Assembly (NCBI RefSeq): GCF_011075055.1 | Contig: NC_058149.1 | Coordinates: 4,966,449-5,030,448, forward strand | DNA length: 64,000 bases | Direction of reading: 5' to 3' | Origin: Mangifera indica | Taxonomy: Eukaryota > Streptophyta > Magnoliopsida > Sapindales > Anacardiaceae | In this document: piece by piece, positions 1 through 12,699 of the stretch | Layout: the number at the start of each line of letters is the position of its first letter | Position numbering within the stretch: position 1 is the stretch's first letter | Position numbers and translations under genes: made by a program | The notes under the pieces: model-generated | What the model was told of the DNA's origin: nothing | Databases searched by the model: none | Seen by the model: only the letters and a program-made list of their open reading frames with translations

Positions 1-1000
1 AACCTCATCACATTTAAAGATCACTATTAGAAATCAAAGATATTACAAATTCATATTGTTTATCATGTTGAAGATCTCTACACTTGCAAGATGTCACTGT
101 GGCATTTGATAACATTGGTAGAGATTGGAAAAATTTACACAATGTCGAATTGTTACTTACAACTTTGACTAGAGCTAGTTGGAGTTGATGAGAGAAACAA
201 TGGACGATGAAAGTTGATTTTTTTTCTCTCAATATTGAACTCTTCAAGTTATCGAACTCACCCCTCATTGTTTGCTCTATCAAATCCTTGCCCTCGAAAA
301 CTTGTTAAACTCAATCCACGTTTTACAAAAAAAAAAAAATGTCTATTGCAGTTTATAAAGAGTGTACAAAAGTATTCTTTATAAAACGTTTAATAATACA
401 TGTTCTATCCACTTAACAAAAAACAGTAGTCATTTGTTATTTCGTTGCACATCACAACATTCATCAACTAATAAAGAGAACGGTGGTTTATCTCTCATAG
501 TTTTTCCAATAACTTTTTGGTTGTCTAATGAGCACAAACTCTAGTTAGTTCCCTTTGAATTTTGGGGGCCATTATTTTATGGTTTTCAAGAGTATTTTCA
601 AGCACAACTTTCTTTATGTTGTTTACCTTGATAGGATAAAAACTTGAATAGTTCAATAAAGTTACCTTAATTTTTAAATTCAACCACCTCGTTATAATCG
701 TGAAATGCCATTCTTATTGTAAAAGAAATTTGTTGCAATCAATTGATGCATTCAAGCGATTTCAATAGTCTAATTTCGTTTTTTTCTCCACACAAGCAAG
801 ATTTACATCAATGTGTTATTTTTGGTTCATCAAATCAACACACTTAGCATGACATTGATTATGAGTACTAGAATGATCTCCAACATGTTTCACTTTTGTT
901 TTATCTTTCTAATTATTAAATCTCTTACAAATGTATTACCATCTGTTTGGTTACCATAATTGGTTATTTTATATTTGAAAAAATAACAATGCAAAAAAAG
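1..1000 (-). pseudogene. Decayed hAT transposase (TTF zinc finger/DUF4371 type), cut by window edge
   Basis: Read on the minus strand, 890-790 gives a stretch of the form KHVGDHSSTHNQ followed by CVDLMNQ, typical of the N-terminal TTF-type zinc-finger region of plant hAT-like proteins. Further on, 283-14 reads MRGEFDNLKSSIL, then VHCFSHQLQLALV, the well-conserved DUF4371/RNase-H-like segment of the same proteins. Stop codons and frame changes lie between these blocks, for example a TAA right after MNQK, so this is a remnant. The C-terminal part, including any hATC dimerisation domain, would lie left of position 1. No inverted repeats or target duplication can be assigned. The family call rests on motif recognition; the fine assignment could differ (zinc-finger MYM-like host-domesticated relatives share these motifs). 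Confidence 0.65.
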
Positions 1001-1189
1001 ATTGCATCTTTTGTCATAGTATGTTTCATCTAATTGGAACCTTCTTTGAACCACTTTGATATAAATTTAAGTTTTTTATCTCTAAAAAAGTAAAAGGAAA
1101 GTTATGATTTTTAGGTTGGCAAGGACTTTAAGAAATTATGTTCTTCAAACTTTCTCTTTTTGCTTGTTGGTATAATAATAGGACTTGGA

Positions 1190-1312
1190 AATAATTAATA
1201 TAATAATAAAGGTTATGATAGGATTATGATAAGATTATGATAGGATTAGATAATAATGGAATTGAAATCAAAATAAAGATTATGATAATGTTATAAGATT
1301 AGGATAATATTA
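1190..1312. repeat. Short degenerate repeat GATTATGATAG
   Basis: The motif GGATTATGATAAGATTATGA recurs in variants between 1,195 and 1,310. It is simple-sequence-like and AT-rich. No coding signal. Confidence 0.5.
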
Positions 1313-1929
1313 TGATTTTGAGAGAAATAAGGAATTTAATAAATTTAAACAAAGATAAGATTTTAGAATATGAGTATAAAAAAGGGGAATATTCAGAGGA
1401 ATAAGAAAGGACAGAAAAAATATAGTTTTTGGACAACTTAGGCTGTGGGTAGTGCTTAGGGCTGATTAAAAGGGAAAAAACACCTCTAATTGTCTTTGGG
1501 AGAAGTTGACATCTCTTGTTGTCAACACTATGTTCTTTCAATATTAATAAAATTTTAGTAGGTTCCTATCATATAACAAATCTCGTTAATTAGTATCATC
1601 CACCCTGGATCAACTTTAAGCTCATCTAAATTGAACACTTCAATTGAAAGTTGAACTTTATTTTGTTATTGTAGGGCTTTTTCTTTTAATAAGATTTGAT
1701 TAACTTTAATATCAGTAGAGTCTCCATCAACAATCCCTGCTAGGCTTTTCTTTAATCTTTTGAAAAATTTGGATATCATAGTTATCAAATTGATGGCAAA
1801 GAAAGCATTTAAAAAAAATAAAATAGTTATTAATTAAGTGAAATATTCTTTCTGGCCTCCAAATTAAACAGATGGTTAATATCTTTATTTTTATTTTATA
1901 AAAATTGTTGAATAAAGACTACAATGATT

Positions 1930-2440
1930 TTCATTGTTTGTTATGTTTATATTATATAACACAACTCAAAACTAACAAATTCAACTTATTTATAATGAAT
2001 ACTAACGCTATGTTATCATTAGATAATGTTAAATTTATATTATACAATACTAAATAAAACAATTCAAATTTAACTTCTTTATAACGAATTTGATAATGTT
2101 ACAGGTTTATGTTTATGTAACAAAACACAACATAAAACAATTCAAAACTAACAAAGTGTATTAACTCTAGTTAAAATAACACTATATTATCCTTCAACAC
2201 TGTTACTATGATATATTTATGTAACATAAAACAACTCAGAACTGACAAATTCAACTTTTTTATAGTAAATACACTAACTTTGTTATAAAGTATTATAATC
2301 TCTTTTGGTAATTTTATTATGTTATATTGATATAATGCAACACAACGTAAAACAACTCACAATTAAAATTCAACTTCTTTATAGTAAATACACAACTCTA
2401 GTTAAAATAACATTATTTTACTCTTGGATGATGTTACTAG
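1930..2440. repeat. Degenerate tandem repeat, units about 90-120 bp
   Basis: The block AACACAACTCAAAACTAACA followed by TTCAACTT.TTTATA.TGAAT recurs about five times (near 1,960, 2,055, 2,130, 2,225 and 2,345) with substitutions and small indels. Interleaved is a recurring GTTAAAATAACA.TAT.TTA block (about 2,173 and 2,404). The spacing is uneven, so the array is old. No open frame or RNA gene is evident. Confidence 0.6.
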
Positions 2441-3002
2441 ATATTATCTCATGATTAAATGCTTGACAAATCAATGACAGATTTGTTTTGAGAAACGGCT
2501 ACATAGAACAGAAATTCACAACATAATTCATTATTTGTTATTTTTATGTTGCACAAGACCAACTAACACCCAACATATACAACTCCTTTACAGTTCCAAA
2601 AGCGCAAAACTTCAATTCTAAAGAAAGATTAATGGTTTACATTCACTCAACTTCCTCAAGCATTTATGGCTCCTATTAAGTTTATAGTTTCCCCACTGGA
2701 TTAGAATAAACTATATGAGGAATTTGCTAAAGAGATTTCCAAGTCATTGATAGTGACTGTGATCTCACATAAGATCAACATTACAAGTTTGTGCTTAAGA
2801 CAAAAACTAATTTTGTTAAATATGTAGTGGCACTTTCATCAACAATATTAAAGCTATCAGACATAATTTTTTGTAATAATGTACTGAATGTTTTACAGAT
2901 ATTGAAGAATGCATACAAGTAATTGATTGAAGAATGTTATGCAAAAATAATACCTCTGAAATGAAGTTTGAAAGACTGAATCCCTATCTTTGGTAACAAA
3001 AC

Positions 3003-3705
3003 TGTTAAGTGTTGCTGAAATCAAGTTGAAAATCTGGAGTTCGAAAGCTCATACCTGAAAAACCATCCCTCTACCAATCTCAAACTATTGAATGCATAAA
3101 AAAAACCACAAATAAAAGAGGAGCTTGTAATCTTTTCTTGTTGGAAGAAAATCTCTTCATGAATCCCATCCCATTTTGCAAGATTATATTACTTGACCAA
3201 GATTATTGTACTTGAAAACAAATATTAAAGAAATAATTATACCTTGAAATTGTTGAAAACAAAGATTAAATAAATTTTGTACCTTGAAAGTTGAAAACAC
3301 AGAGCAAAGAAAGAGGAGGGTTTGAATGAAATCGCTTAGTATTGCTGAAATTAGGTTGAAGATCTGGAGTTCGAATTCTCGTACCTAAAGTTACCTAATT
3401 TCAGCCCCATATTTAAAAAATCAATGAATTTAATCGCTAAACAAGTAGAAAACCCAACTCTCTCCCAATATCAAACTATTGGAAGAAATAAAAGAGGAGC
3501 TAGTAGTCTTTTCTTGTTGGAAGAAAATCTCATCAAGAATCCTCTCCCATTTTGCGAGATTATTGTACTTGAAAACAGATATTAAAGAAATTATCGTACC
3601 TTGAAATTGTTGAAAACCAAGATTAAATAAATTTTGTACCTTGAAAGTTGAAAACACAGAGTGAAGAAAGAGGAGGGTTTGAGCTTGTAATCTTTTCTTG
3701 ATGGA
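3003..3705. repeat. Direct duplication of about 330 bp
   Basis: The segment starting GTTAAGTGTTGCTGAAAT at 3,003 recurs at 3,335 as CTTAGTATTGCTGAAAT. Both are followed by a GATCTGGAGTTCGAA-like block, and then by a shared GTACCTTGAAAGTTGAAAAC and AGAAAGAGGAGGGTTTGA. The two copies are well alignable. An apparent 98-codon minus-strand open frame here has no recognisable domain and is probably chance. Confidence 0.65.
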
Positions 3706-3739
3706 ATAAAAACTGGAATTGGACAAATGGTTATGAATT

Positions 3740-4725
3740 TTTATACAAATTTGATGTTTGAGTAATTAATTTATTCAATTCTATGTTAGGGTTAGAATTT
3801 TATTTAAGAGCAAGACAAGTATAATGCTTATTTCTAATTTTAGGCTCAGTTGAGGGTGGGCCTAGTAACATATTTGTCTAAGCTTGTTTCAAATTTTGAA
3901 TGGGTTTAATAATATACTTTCAATTTTTTTTCCAATTTGATGGTAGGCCTACACTGATAAACGCCCAGCTCCACCCCTGGTTTGTATGGACTATGGTTTT
4001 GAAACTGGGAAACAATAATTTTGATGAGAGAATGTCGAGCTTGTATATTGGTTTATCAACATGTTGATATGCAATTTTAGTTTATCTACATGTTCCTTTT
4101 TCATTTTAGAACTTGAATATTTGAATCTTTATTTAATTTATGTTTTGATATGGTGTTTATATGAGTTCCTTGTGTTAGAAATTATTGTTTTTGTTGCATT
4201 ATGATACCACCATTGTGTGTAATTTTATTGGTTGAATTGAAAATGAAATCATTCTTTTGGTATATGTAATTAGTATGTGTTGAATAATTAATGGTGATGA
4301 TTTGTGCAGAATATTTGTTAAGTTGAATTTCATATTTTTGCTTATATGGCACATCCATTTTTATGCTGCTTTTTTAAATTAAAATTTTGATATTTAAAAA
4401 AAAAAATCCTATATTTTTAATATTTACAAGATTCTCCGCATTTCCATTTTTCCATTTCCTATATTTTTTTGTAAAATGTGTTTGCATTTCTGCATTTCCA
4501 TTTTCGTACCACTTAAATTCTTCTTGTTAGTATATTTATGGCCATCCAAGGCAGTTTTATTTGAGCTAATCCCCTGGTCACCGGCTATGATCGTTTCTGA
4601 ATGTGCATTACTACTTAGAATCTTTTCATATAGATGTCTTTTCTTAAAAAGTAGCTGTTTGTGTCGTGGAAAATGAAAATTGCCGTTGATGGTGTGGTTT
4701 AACCTGAAATTGGTGTGGTTTACAG
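3740..4725. other. Intergenic, no gene seen
   Basis: AT-rich DNA. The 5' exons expected for the RPA2-like gene that follows could not be found here. Overlapping open frames at 4,424-4,783 on the two strands have no recognisable domain. Confidence 0.4.
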
Positions 4726-5980
4726 GCCTGTGATTGACTTCAATGAGATTACAAGCCACTTCTTCAAGCGTATATATGTTCATATCTATAACACAAATCT
4801 ACGGGTATTGATCTAAGTGGTTCTCTGATATTGTATATGACTGTGACTTGTATTGAGGTGAATTCATTTATTCATACAGAATTCAGACTGGGCTGACCTT
4901 TAATGGCAAATTCTACTGTTATTAATACTGCTCTAAGGGGATATCAAGCTGTTCCCTCTAATTAAGTAAAGGATTTCAAAATTGAAAAATGATTTTGCTA
5001 AGTTTGATTAGTCCATTGTGTAGTCCACATAAGCTTTATCATTTTCTCAGTTCTCTGGCCAGTATAGCTTCGATGCAGGCAAGAGCATTGATCGGATTGT
5101 CTTGAATTTTTTGTGGAGACTTGATTGCCTGTAAGTTATGTTCGAATTTATTTTTAAGAAATGATTTGCCATTCATCATGTTTTCTTTGCTTGATAAATT
5201 TTGAGCAAGCCAATAGTATCAGTTACTGTTTATCAAATGAGCAGCTATGCTAAAATGTTCAGAGTTTTCATTTGATTATTGATTTATTAAAATATGGATC
5301 TAGAAATATCAGTACAAATTTCTAATTTGTAAATTGCTGAGTTTTTTTTGGAACTTGTGTAATATGTTATTGTCTATGCATTCTCCCAAGGTATCAAATG
5401 CATGTGGAAACTCTCTTCTGTTTGCTCTATTACAATTTAAAAATGAACTTGAACTCAAAGCCAAATTCATTTTCCAAGGCACATTATTATGTTGCAATTT
5501 ATAATCAAAACTGAGAAAAGATTGGACTTTCTATATCGAACATGGGTTCTTGCATTTATCATTATATGATTTGTCTAATGTCATATAATCATTCAATAAA
5601 AAATGTGCTCCGGAGATAGAAACGTCAAGTATACCTGAAATTTGGAGTCTGTGTTCCAAGTTTATAGTGCTTGATAACTTATTATTTCATTGAGTCTGCC
5701 AATTCTGTGACATTGATGCATTCTTTATTTCTTTCCAGCAAGATTACCAATGGTGTAGACCGCAACGATATTGTGAAACAACTTTATCTCCCAATGTATA
5801 AGCTCATGTGTGTCTCTGTCGCCTTCATCTTTCTCTGAGTTGCACATGCTCCATGAAACATCAGAAATAAAGATCTGTTCTTTTTTGAACTCTGACAGGG
5901 AAGTTTTAGAATATCTTAACGAAAATAGTTTAGTTTACACAGTGGATGAGGTTCACTGCAAGTCAGCTGTTAATGCGTGA
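4726..5980 (+). pseudogene. RPA2: RPA2 (replication protein A 32 kDa subunit) pseudogene, 3' half
   Basis: RPA2 is the middle subunit of the single-strand DNA-binding RPA heterotrimer (DNA replication and repair, nucleus). Five exon-like blocks with plausible splice borders are seen. 4,726-4,804 gives PVIDFNEITSHF and IYVHIYNTNLR, the end of the OB fold. 4,880-4,965 contains NTALRGYQAVPSN of the linker. 5,051-5,130 (CAG acceptor, GTAAG donor) gives FSGQYSFDAGKSIDRIVL. 5,739-5,807 gives GVDRNDIVKQLYLPMYKL, and 5,899-5,980 gives VLEYLNENSLVYTVDEVH with a natural TGA; these last two form the C-terminal winged helix that binds repair partners. Broken: the N-terminal phosphorylation region and most of the OB fold are absent, block 2 changes frame, and it ends in a TAA where the frame should continue across the splice. 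An expressed truncated gene is unlikely but not excluded. Confidence 0.68.
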
Positions 5981-6068
5981 TGCCTACATGTGCAAATAAT
6001 GCTTCAATTAAGCCATGCTGCAATGCATACATTCTTGCTCACTAAGTTTTTTTTTTTTCTATTCTTTC

Positions 6069-6099
<31 letters not shown>

Positions 6100-7437
6100 G
6101 GTTGTTTAATTTTTGGGTTGTGAGATGTGCTTGGAAATTAGCTGAAAATGGAGCGTGTGCCTATACATGAATTAGAAATCTGAGGTTCCAAAACCTGGAT
6201 ATAGGGCACAAGTATGCAGGACTGGTGAATAGTTATTACAGTATTGTAAAATCAATACGTATTTTAAGGTGTATCAAAATTATACGATATAATAAATATA
6301 TCATATGATAAGATATATATTATCGATGCGTTTTATTGTAGAAGTGATTATGTAGTTGGAGTGTATTTAAAAATATTTAGAATATTAATAAGGTTATTTA
6401 TAATAAATTTTAAGATGATGATGTAATAATTAAAATATTATTTTATTATTTTTTTAAACAAGATGTAATTTATGATATAATATGTGATATACAATATAAA
6501 AAATTAGATTTTTAATACATAATCAAATATGTGATTTAATTGCTATGGTTGATGTTTAATTAGTATTTTGTATAATAAAATATTATAAATTTTAAATAAA
6601 CAAGATACATTTAAAAAAAATAAAAGTATGGTTTAATATTCATAAACATCATTTTAATAAAAAGAATTACAATTAGATATGATATATAATAGAGAAATTT
6701 TAGTAAATATATGATACAGACTTAAAGTTAGGTATGTTTGTATGTGATAGAATTCAAGTTTGGTTTTTTTAATAAGAAAAATAAAAATTTTGATCCTTTT
6801 AATGAAAAGAAAAAACAAAATTTGATATTTTTATAAAAAGATGAGAGCTAGATAACTCAAAATTTTGTTGTCAATTAAAAAATTAAAACTTTAGAGTGGA
6901 AAATTAATTATAACGTTAGGAGGACATTTGATTTGAAATATTATTTTAAAGATAAATTACCTCGAATATCACTAAGTATAAATTATTTTTATGATTGATA
7001 AAATTTTATAAAAATGGATAGATATAAATAAATATTATATTTAGTTAAAGGTAATAAAAGAATACTAATATATTATTTTATTTAAATTCCCTTAGGTTTA
7101 ATTATTTTAAAATATTTTTATGTTATTTATTGTGTTAATTGAAAATTAGATTATTTTTATTCAAAAAAATTAATAAATAAAGATATAATAGGTGATAACC
7201 GAATTATCTCCTATATTATATATCATATCACTATTGATAATATTAAATTATCATAATTTTTTATTACTTATCAATCAAACAAAATAATATAAGTAATAAA
7301 AAGATAAATTACCAGAGTTATTTTTCTACCCCTTAAATCATATGCCCTTAGATATCTTACCTCCAATGTTAGTAGTCTAATATGGCATTCCAACATTCAC
7401 TTTTAAGTTGTTAATGCGGATTTGGTATCACAGAAAA
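5981..7437. other. AT-rich intergenic, long T tract
   Basis: T-rich tracts lie at 6,048-6,058 and 6,079-6,100. The rest is very AT-rich with no coding signal, RNA gene or clear repeat ends. Confidence 0.5.
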
Positions 7438-7445
7438 TAAAATGT

Positions 7446-8238
7446 AGGCCAAAGGATAATTTTTCACCCAAGTTTTAGTTCAATCTTAAAAACACACTCA
7501 GCCATGAGCTAATTATTGTTAAAATTTTCAGTTAAATATAGAAGTAAAATTGTCATTGTATCCTTAAACCATAAAATCTTAAAAATGTATATTATTTCCC
7601 TTCTTTAATTTAGAAAATTAACAATTTCCCCCTTGATTGCTTTGAAAATTCCCTTTCACCCCTTTCTAGGTTTCATCTCTAGTGGCTAAAGGAATTCGAT
7701 CATTGATCGGAAAGAAGCGACGATCATTTTTGACAAAAGACGACCCTTCGTCTTCTACATTTAGATGAAGAAACATCATCCAGATCGAGAAAAAGTGACA
7801 AAGGATGATGCTTCTTCATTCTTCATTGCATCATCCAGACATGACGATGAGGCATCATCATATTTTCACACGGCATTTCATTATCCTTCGTGGTGGTGGG
7901 TGGTCATCCTTCGTGGCTAGATGTGGAAAAATGGGCGGAAAACATTAGTTATCAATCAAAATGGTGATAATCAAAGAAGGGAAACAAATCCTATAGGTGA
8001 AATCTAAACTTTTCAAGCTCTGATAATAAAGATGAAGTATTGGTTTTTAAAACCTGTGAGATAAATTATATAATTTTTTATGGTTTTATCGTTTAGAGAT
8101 AAAATAACGATTTTATCTCTCTCTTTAACTGAAAACTTTGATGGCAATTAACTCATGAGTAAGTGTTTGAATTTTATCTATTATAAGTATACTTTTACAA
8201 TTGAGTTAAAACTTGAACGAGAAATAATCCCTTTGGCC
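7446..8238. mobile_element. Long-TIR AGGCCAAA element, copy 1 (793 bp)
   Basis: Starts AGGCCAAAGGATAATTTTTC and ends CCCTTTGGCC, flanked by the perfect 8-bp direct repeat TAAAATGT (7,438-7,445 and 8,239-8,246). The arms of roughly 200 bp pair imperfectly: CACCCAAGTTTTAG on the left against the TTAAAACTTGAACGAG side on the right, and both carry the block that reads GTTAAAATTTTCAG / CTGAAAACTTTGATGG. The centre holds GACGAT and GATGAAG-rich sequence. No protein is encoded, so it is non-autonomous. Eight-base duplication fits hAT-like transposition, but the ends do not match a superfamily I can name with confidence. Confidence 0.78.
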
Positions 8239-8246
8239 TAAAATGT

Positions 8247-10665
8247 GTATCAACATAACTGATCAAGAATGGACGGTGAAGAATTAACGGAGATTTGATT
8301 GGACCGACATGGGCTAGCTTACTGAGCACAGTTAAAATATAGAATGTAGAAAAAATAAATAAATTGATAAAAAGACAACAACAGTATCTGATAAAAAGGT
8401 TCGTTCATGTGACAAGTGATGATCAACTCAACTTATAATAAAATAAAAGAAGCCAACGTGAGCAAGGAATGATTCCATTCGCCATCTTTGTTTGACCATC
8501 AACCCTAATTCCTTTGAACAAATAAGATTAGACACCCATTTTCTTGCTGTATTTTACTCCATTTTTTAACCTTGTTATTTAATTACTTTCATTAACTAAC
8601 TTCTACTTTTGCTTTTAAACCCACACAGTAAACAAGGGTCAAATTATTTTTATAAATTAATTTAGTCGGTTTGAGTACTTTGAACGGCCAAGTTGTCTTA
8701 AGAAAAGAAGAATGTGTATATATATATATAAAAGGTTATTCATGACTTATTCGGATAAATTTTATGATTTAAAACCAATTTATAATTATGTTTAAAGAAG
8801 ATTCTATAATGATTTTAAGAGCAATAAGAGTTGGTTCTAAAGTTTGAACTTCATTTGCAAGATATATAAATTATATAAGTGAAAAGATGAATGTAGTTTA
8901 ATTAGAAAGAGTTAATTATTAGATTATTAATTTAAAATATTTAATGGTAACTTAATAAGATATTAAGATGTGTATGAGAATAAGTTTGACTGATGAATCC
9001 TTGGTTTGAATGCACGTAAAGAGTCCGAAAGAAGTATTCTTCCACATGAAGAAACAGTAAGCTCAATAAAATTAAATATTGTTCATTAGGTCCTTAAATT
9101 AATTTATAGGATTACGGGATAATTAATTACTAATTACTGTTATCTAAACAAGAAAAAGCATTCTCCACATGATGCATCCCAAATACACGTTTAGCATAAT
9201 GTTATCTAAACAGAAAACACTTTTTTTTTTAAATTAAAATATCCGAAATATTTCTCAAACATGCATGAACCTCCTTCACTAGGATTGTTGACCGGTTAAC
9301 CATTATCGTGAATTAAACGACAAAATAAATAATCTTAAAACTGTTTATATTAAAAATTATAAAATCTTATCATGTAAATATAAGATAACAAATGAAATGT
9401 GATCTGAAAATATAATATTAGGCTGTTGGTCAGTATTTTTCTATTTTGTAGCTTCATTAAGTATTATTTTTATGACTTTGATCAAGAAAGAGTTTTACAG
9501 TATAATATAATAAATCTTTATATTAATATCATGAATTTTTTAATGTGCAAAGTAAAGGTGATGGATTGGAAACAATCTTTGCAGAGTAAAAAATCAAAAA
9601 CTAATGAATATAATTAATTTGTATATTAAAACAGCATGCTGTCTCTATAAAGAAAGTCAAAAATGAAGACCCCAAATGCGGAAAAGAAAAGAAACAGACA
9701 CTCTAGCCGATCTCAGTCTTTGTAAAGAAAGTGAAAAATGAAAATTAAACACAAATGCAAAAAAGAATGTCGCCCAGCTCTCTGCCAATCTCCTTTACTA
9801 AATATATAAATGCATACAAACCTTTAATTGCTTGGTGTAAAAGAAACTTTAAATAATCTAATTAATTAACACATAATGGAGGTTTGGAGGGCAAATGAGA
9901 GACCTAATGTTGTCTTTGTTTGATGTGAGGTTGGGCATAGCCACTTTGCTTTGTCTTGAACAGGATTAACACTAACAGAGAGAGGCATTGCCAAAATGAG
10001 TAGAGTAGTTGAAGTGTGTGTGTGTGTATATATATATATATTATATAAAGTGTGTGTGTACGTGTGTGCATCATTAAGTAAGAAATTAAGAATGGCACGT
10101 GCACCATGTTGCGTCATTTAATTTGTAAGCATTTAAATTTTAGGTTTTCATCGTATAATTTATTTTATTTTTAATTTTAAATTATTTAATTACATAATAA
10201 TATATTATCTGTATATTAAAAAATCTAAATTATATTCATATAATTTTATTGATAGATGAAATCCAGATTTTATGTGGATAAATGCAAAGATGGGTTTGTT
10301 TAGGCTTGGTTGTTTTCTTTTAATTGTTTTATAGTTGCTTTTTGAGTAATATGTTCAGTTCAGATTGGGAAGCGATTGCGTGGTATTTTAAGAGTATATT
10401 TGTGGAGGCAAGCTTTAGACTTTAGTGGATAATTATTCACAAATAATTTTCGATTCACATTATGGACATCACACCATATCTTATCTCCCAATTATTATAT
10501 AAATAATTTCTTTGAAGTGAAAAAGAATCCAATTCGTTGCTCATGTCAAAAATAGAAGTTTGTAGACTATAAATAATTTTGCAAATTATAATATAAAATT
10601 ATTAACATAAAAAATCTAAAAGAATCATACATATTTAAGATGTTTGTATCATCAGAAATTTAGAT
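8247..10665. other. Intergenic; small repeats only
   Basis: AT-rich DNA without a recognisable gene. Two features stand out. An imperfect tandem duplication of about 80 bp lies at 9,640-9,795 (TAAAGAAAGTCAAAAATGAA and a matching TAAAGAAAGTGAAAAATGAA). A dinucleotide repeat lies at 10,013-10,068. Confidence 0.5.
10013..10068. repeat. Compound (TG)n/(TA)n microsatellite
   Basis: GTGTGTGTGTGTGTATATAT runs into TATATA, then a second TGTGTGTGTACGTGTGTG block. Short open frames across it, read as Thr-His repeats, are artefacts. Confidence 0.9.
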
Positions 10666-12408
10666 CTGATATTAGGCCAAAAGACTCATTCCCACTCAAA
10701 GCTTTCTCTTTTTCCAAATTCATTTACTATCTTTTAAAAACTTAAATATCTACTCATTTGTTAAAGTTCGTTGTTACCGTCAAAGTAAAATTGTCATTTT
10801 AAAATTTTATTTAAACTCATATTTTATGATTATTCTTAAATTTTGAAATTTTATTTCTGTCCCCTAATATCATATTTTTCAAGATTAAAAATTGACTTTT
10901 TCCCCTTAAGTCTAGGGTTCCAATATTTGATCTTTTTTCCAATACAGTTGCCCCCTGCCTTCTGAAGAATCTCAATTTCACCCCTTTTTTAGCTTCAATT
11001 TCCAAATCGACTCCAATGTTGCTCTCTCTTCGTCTCTGACATCCTCCTTTGTCAAGACCATCGCATCCTCCCTTTACATCAACATAAAATTTTGCCAAAT
11101 TTTGGTCGTTCAGTATAAAATCTGACCAACATCAAGCAAGAAATCTCACTCGATTTCAATCGAATTCGCATTGATGCGACGCAACAAGGAGGAAGCATCG
11201 ATGTTAATGTGACAAGAATAAACCACCTTCCTCCCTATTGCATCTCATCGGTGTGAATCTGACTAAAATTGAGTGAGATCTCTCTATCAATTTTTGTCAA
11301 TTTTATGTCAAATGACTAGATTTCAACAAGATTTTATGCTGATGTGAACAGAGGATGTGACGGCAATTCAGTCTCAATAAAGGTAGATGTCAAAGATGGA
11401 GGGAGAATGATATCAGATCCGATTTGGAAATTGAAGTTAAAAAGGGGGTGAAACTAAAATTTTTCAAAAGGCAAAGGGGCAGTGATCAAGGGTAGTTGCA
11501 TATGGAAAAAAGATGAAAGATTAAAATCCTAGACTTAGATTACGAAAAAGTCAGTTTTCAAACCTGAAAAATATGAAGTTATGAGGCAGAAATAAAATTT
11601 CAAAACTTAAGGATAATCCTAAAATATGAATTTAAATAAAATTTTAAAATAACGATTTTATCCCTAATAATAATAAAAAAATTTAACAAATGAATGAATA
11701 TATGAATTTTTGAAAAATAATGGAGATATTAAAAAAAAATGCCACTTTTTAGGTCCATTTATACATTTTTACCTCACTTTTTTATACACATAACAAATAT
11801 ATCACAAAAAATGTATAGTTCCTAAAATACTCCTGTTATGACTAAAGGTTGACAATCGTATGGTTCTATGTTCACTTATGAAAAGAAGTCTATAGGTGAT
11901 TCCTTTTTGCAATGCAAAAAAGGAAGTTCATGTGAGTTTTGAATATAAAACTCCAAGGCTAGTCAATTTCACAAAATAAAAAAAAAATGCTTCTTCTTTT
12001 TCAAGCCTTTACTATCAATGCAAAGAGAAGTCACCACTACTGCAAAGTATTACCCAACGTGAAGAAAAAGCAATCAACACCTACATCGATGACAAGCGCT
12101 TCATCCACCAACCCTAATAAGATGGAATGCTTCATCCACTGATTTTGTCATCTAAATCTAGCCATTTTGAAAAGAATGACACGTCAGGTTTTGCGAGTGA
12201 GTGATTTCTGCTTATATTTGTTTAAATTTTGTTGATGTATGAATAGAAATAAATATTGGTGTTTGTTGTTGGTGTATGAACAGATTTAGGGTTTAAAAAA
12301 AGGGATTTTGTTGTGTTGATGTAGTTTGGGTGTCTGATTTGAATTGATTGCTTGATTTAGTTGATTTGGCTGATATAAAAACAAAAAGAAGATTTTGAAG
12401 AACAATCA

Positions 12409-12473
12409 AACGATATCACCTACTAGGCAAGATCGCCTTTATACCAGACGATATCGCCTACTATCCTGTAATG
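12409..12473. repeat. MULE subterminal repeat, left (GATATCGCC type)
   Basis: CGATATCACCTACTAGGCAA, GATCGCC and CGATATCGCCTACTA lie close together. Inverted counterparts occur at 26,430-26,545. Position near both ends suggests transposase binding sites; this is inference. Confidence 0.5.
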
Positions 12474-12699
12474 TCATTGTTCACAGTATGTACCAAATCT
12501 TTTTTTTTTTTCATTTGTATTGCAAGAACACTGAATCAATATCTAGTAGAGAGCATATATATATTATGAAGCATAAAAATTTAATGAACAAATGACTATC
12601 CAAATGAAAATGGATGTTGTTAGTGTCATAAACTAGAAATTGACGATGACATAACGAGAGATATTTCAAACAACCTGTTTTAGTCAATTCTTAGGTTTG

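Noticed and set aside
9866..10117. Open frames across the TG/TA microsatellite
   Set aside because: Thr-His repeats from a dinucleotide tract; no conserved motif.
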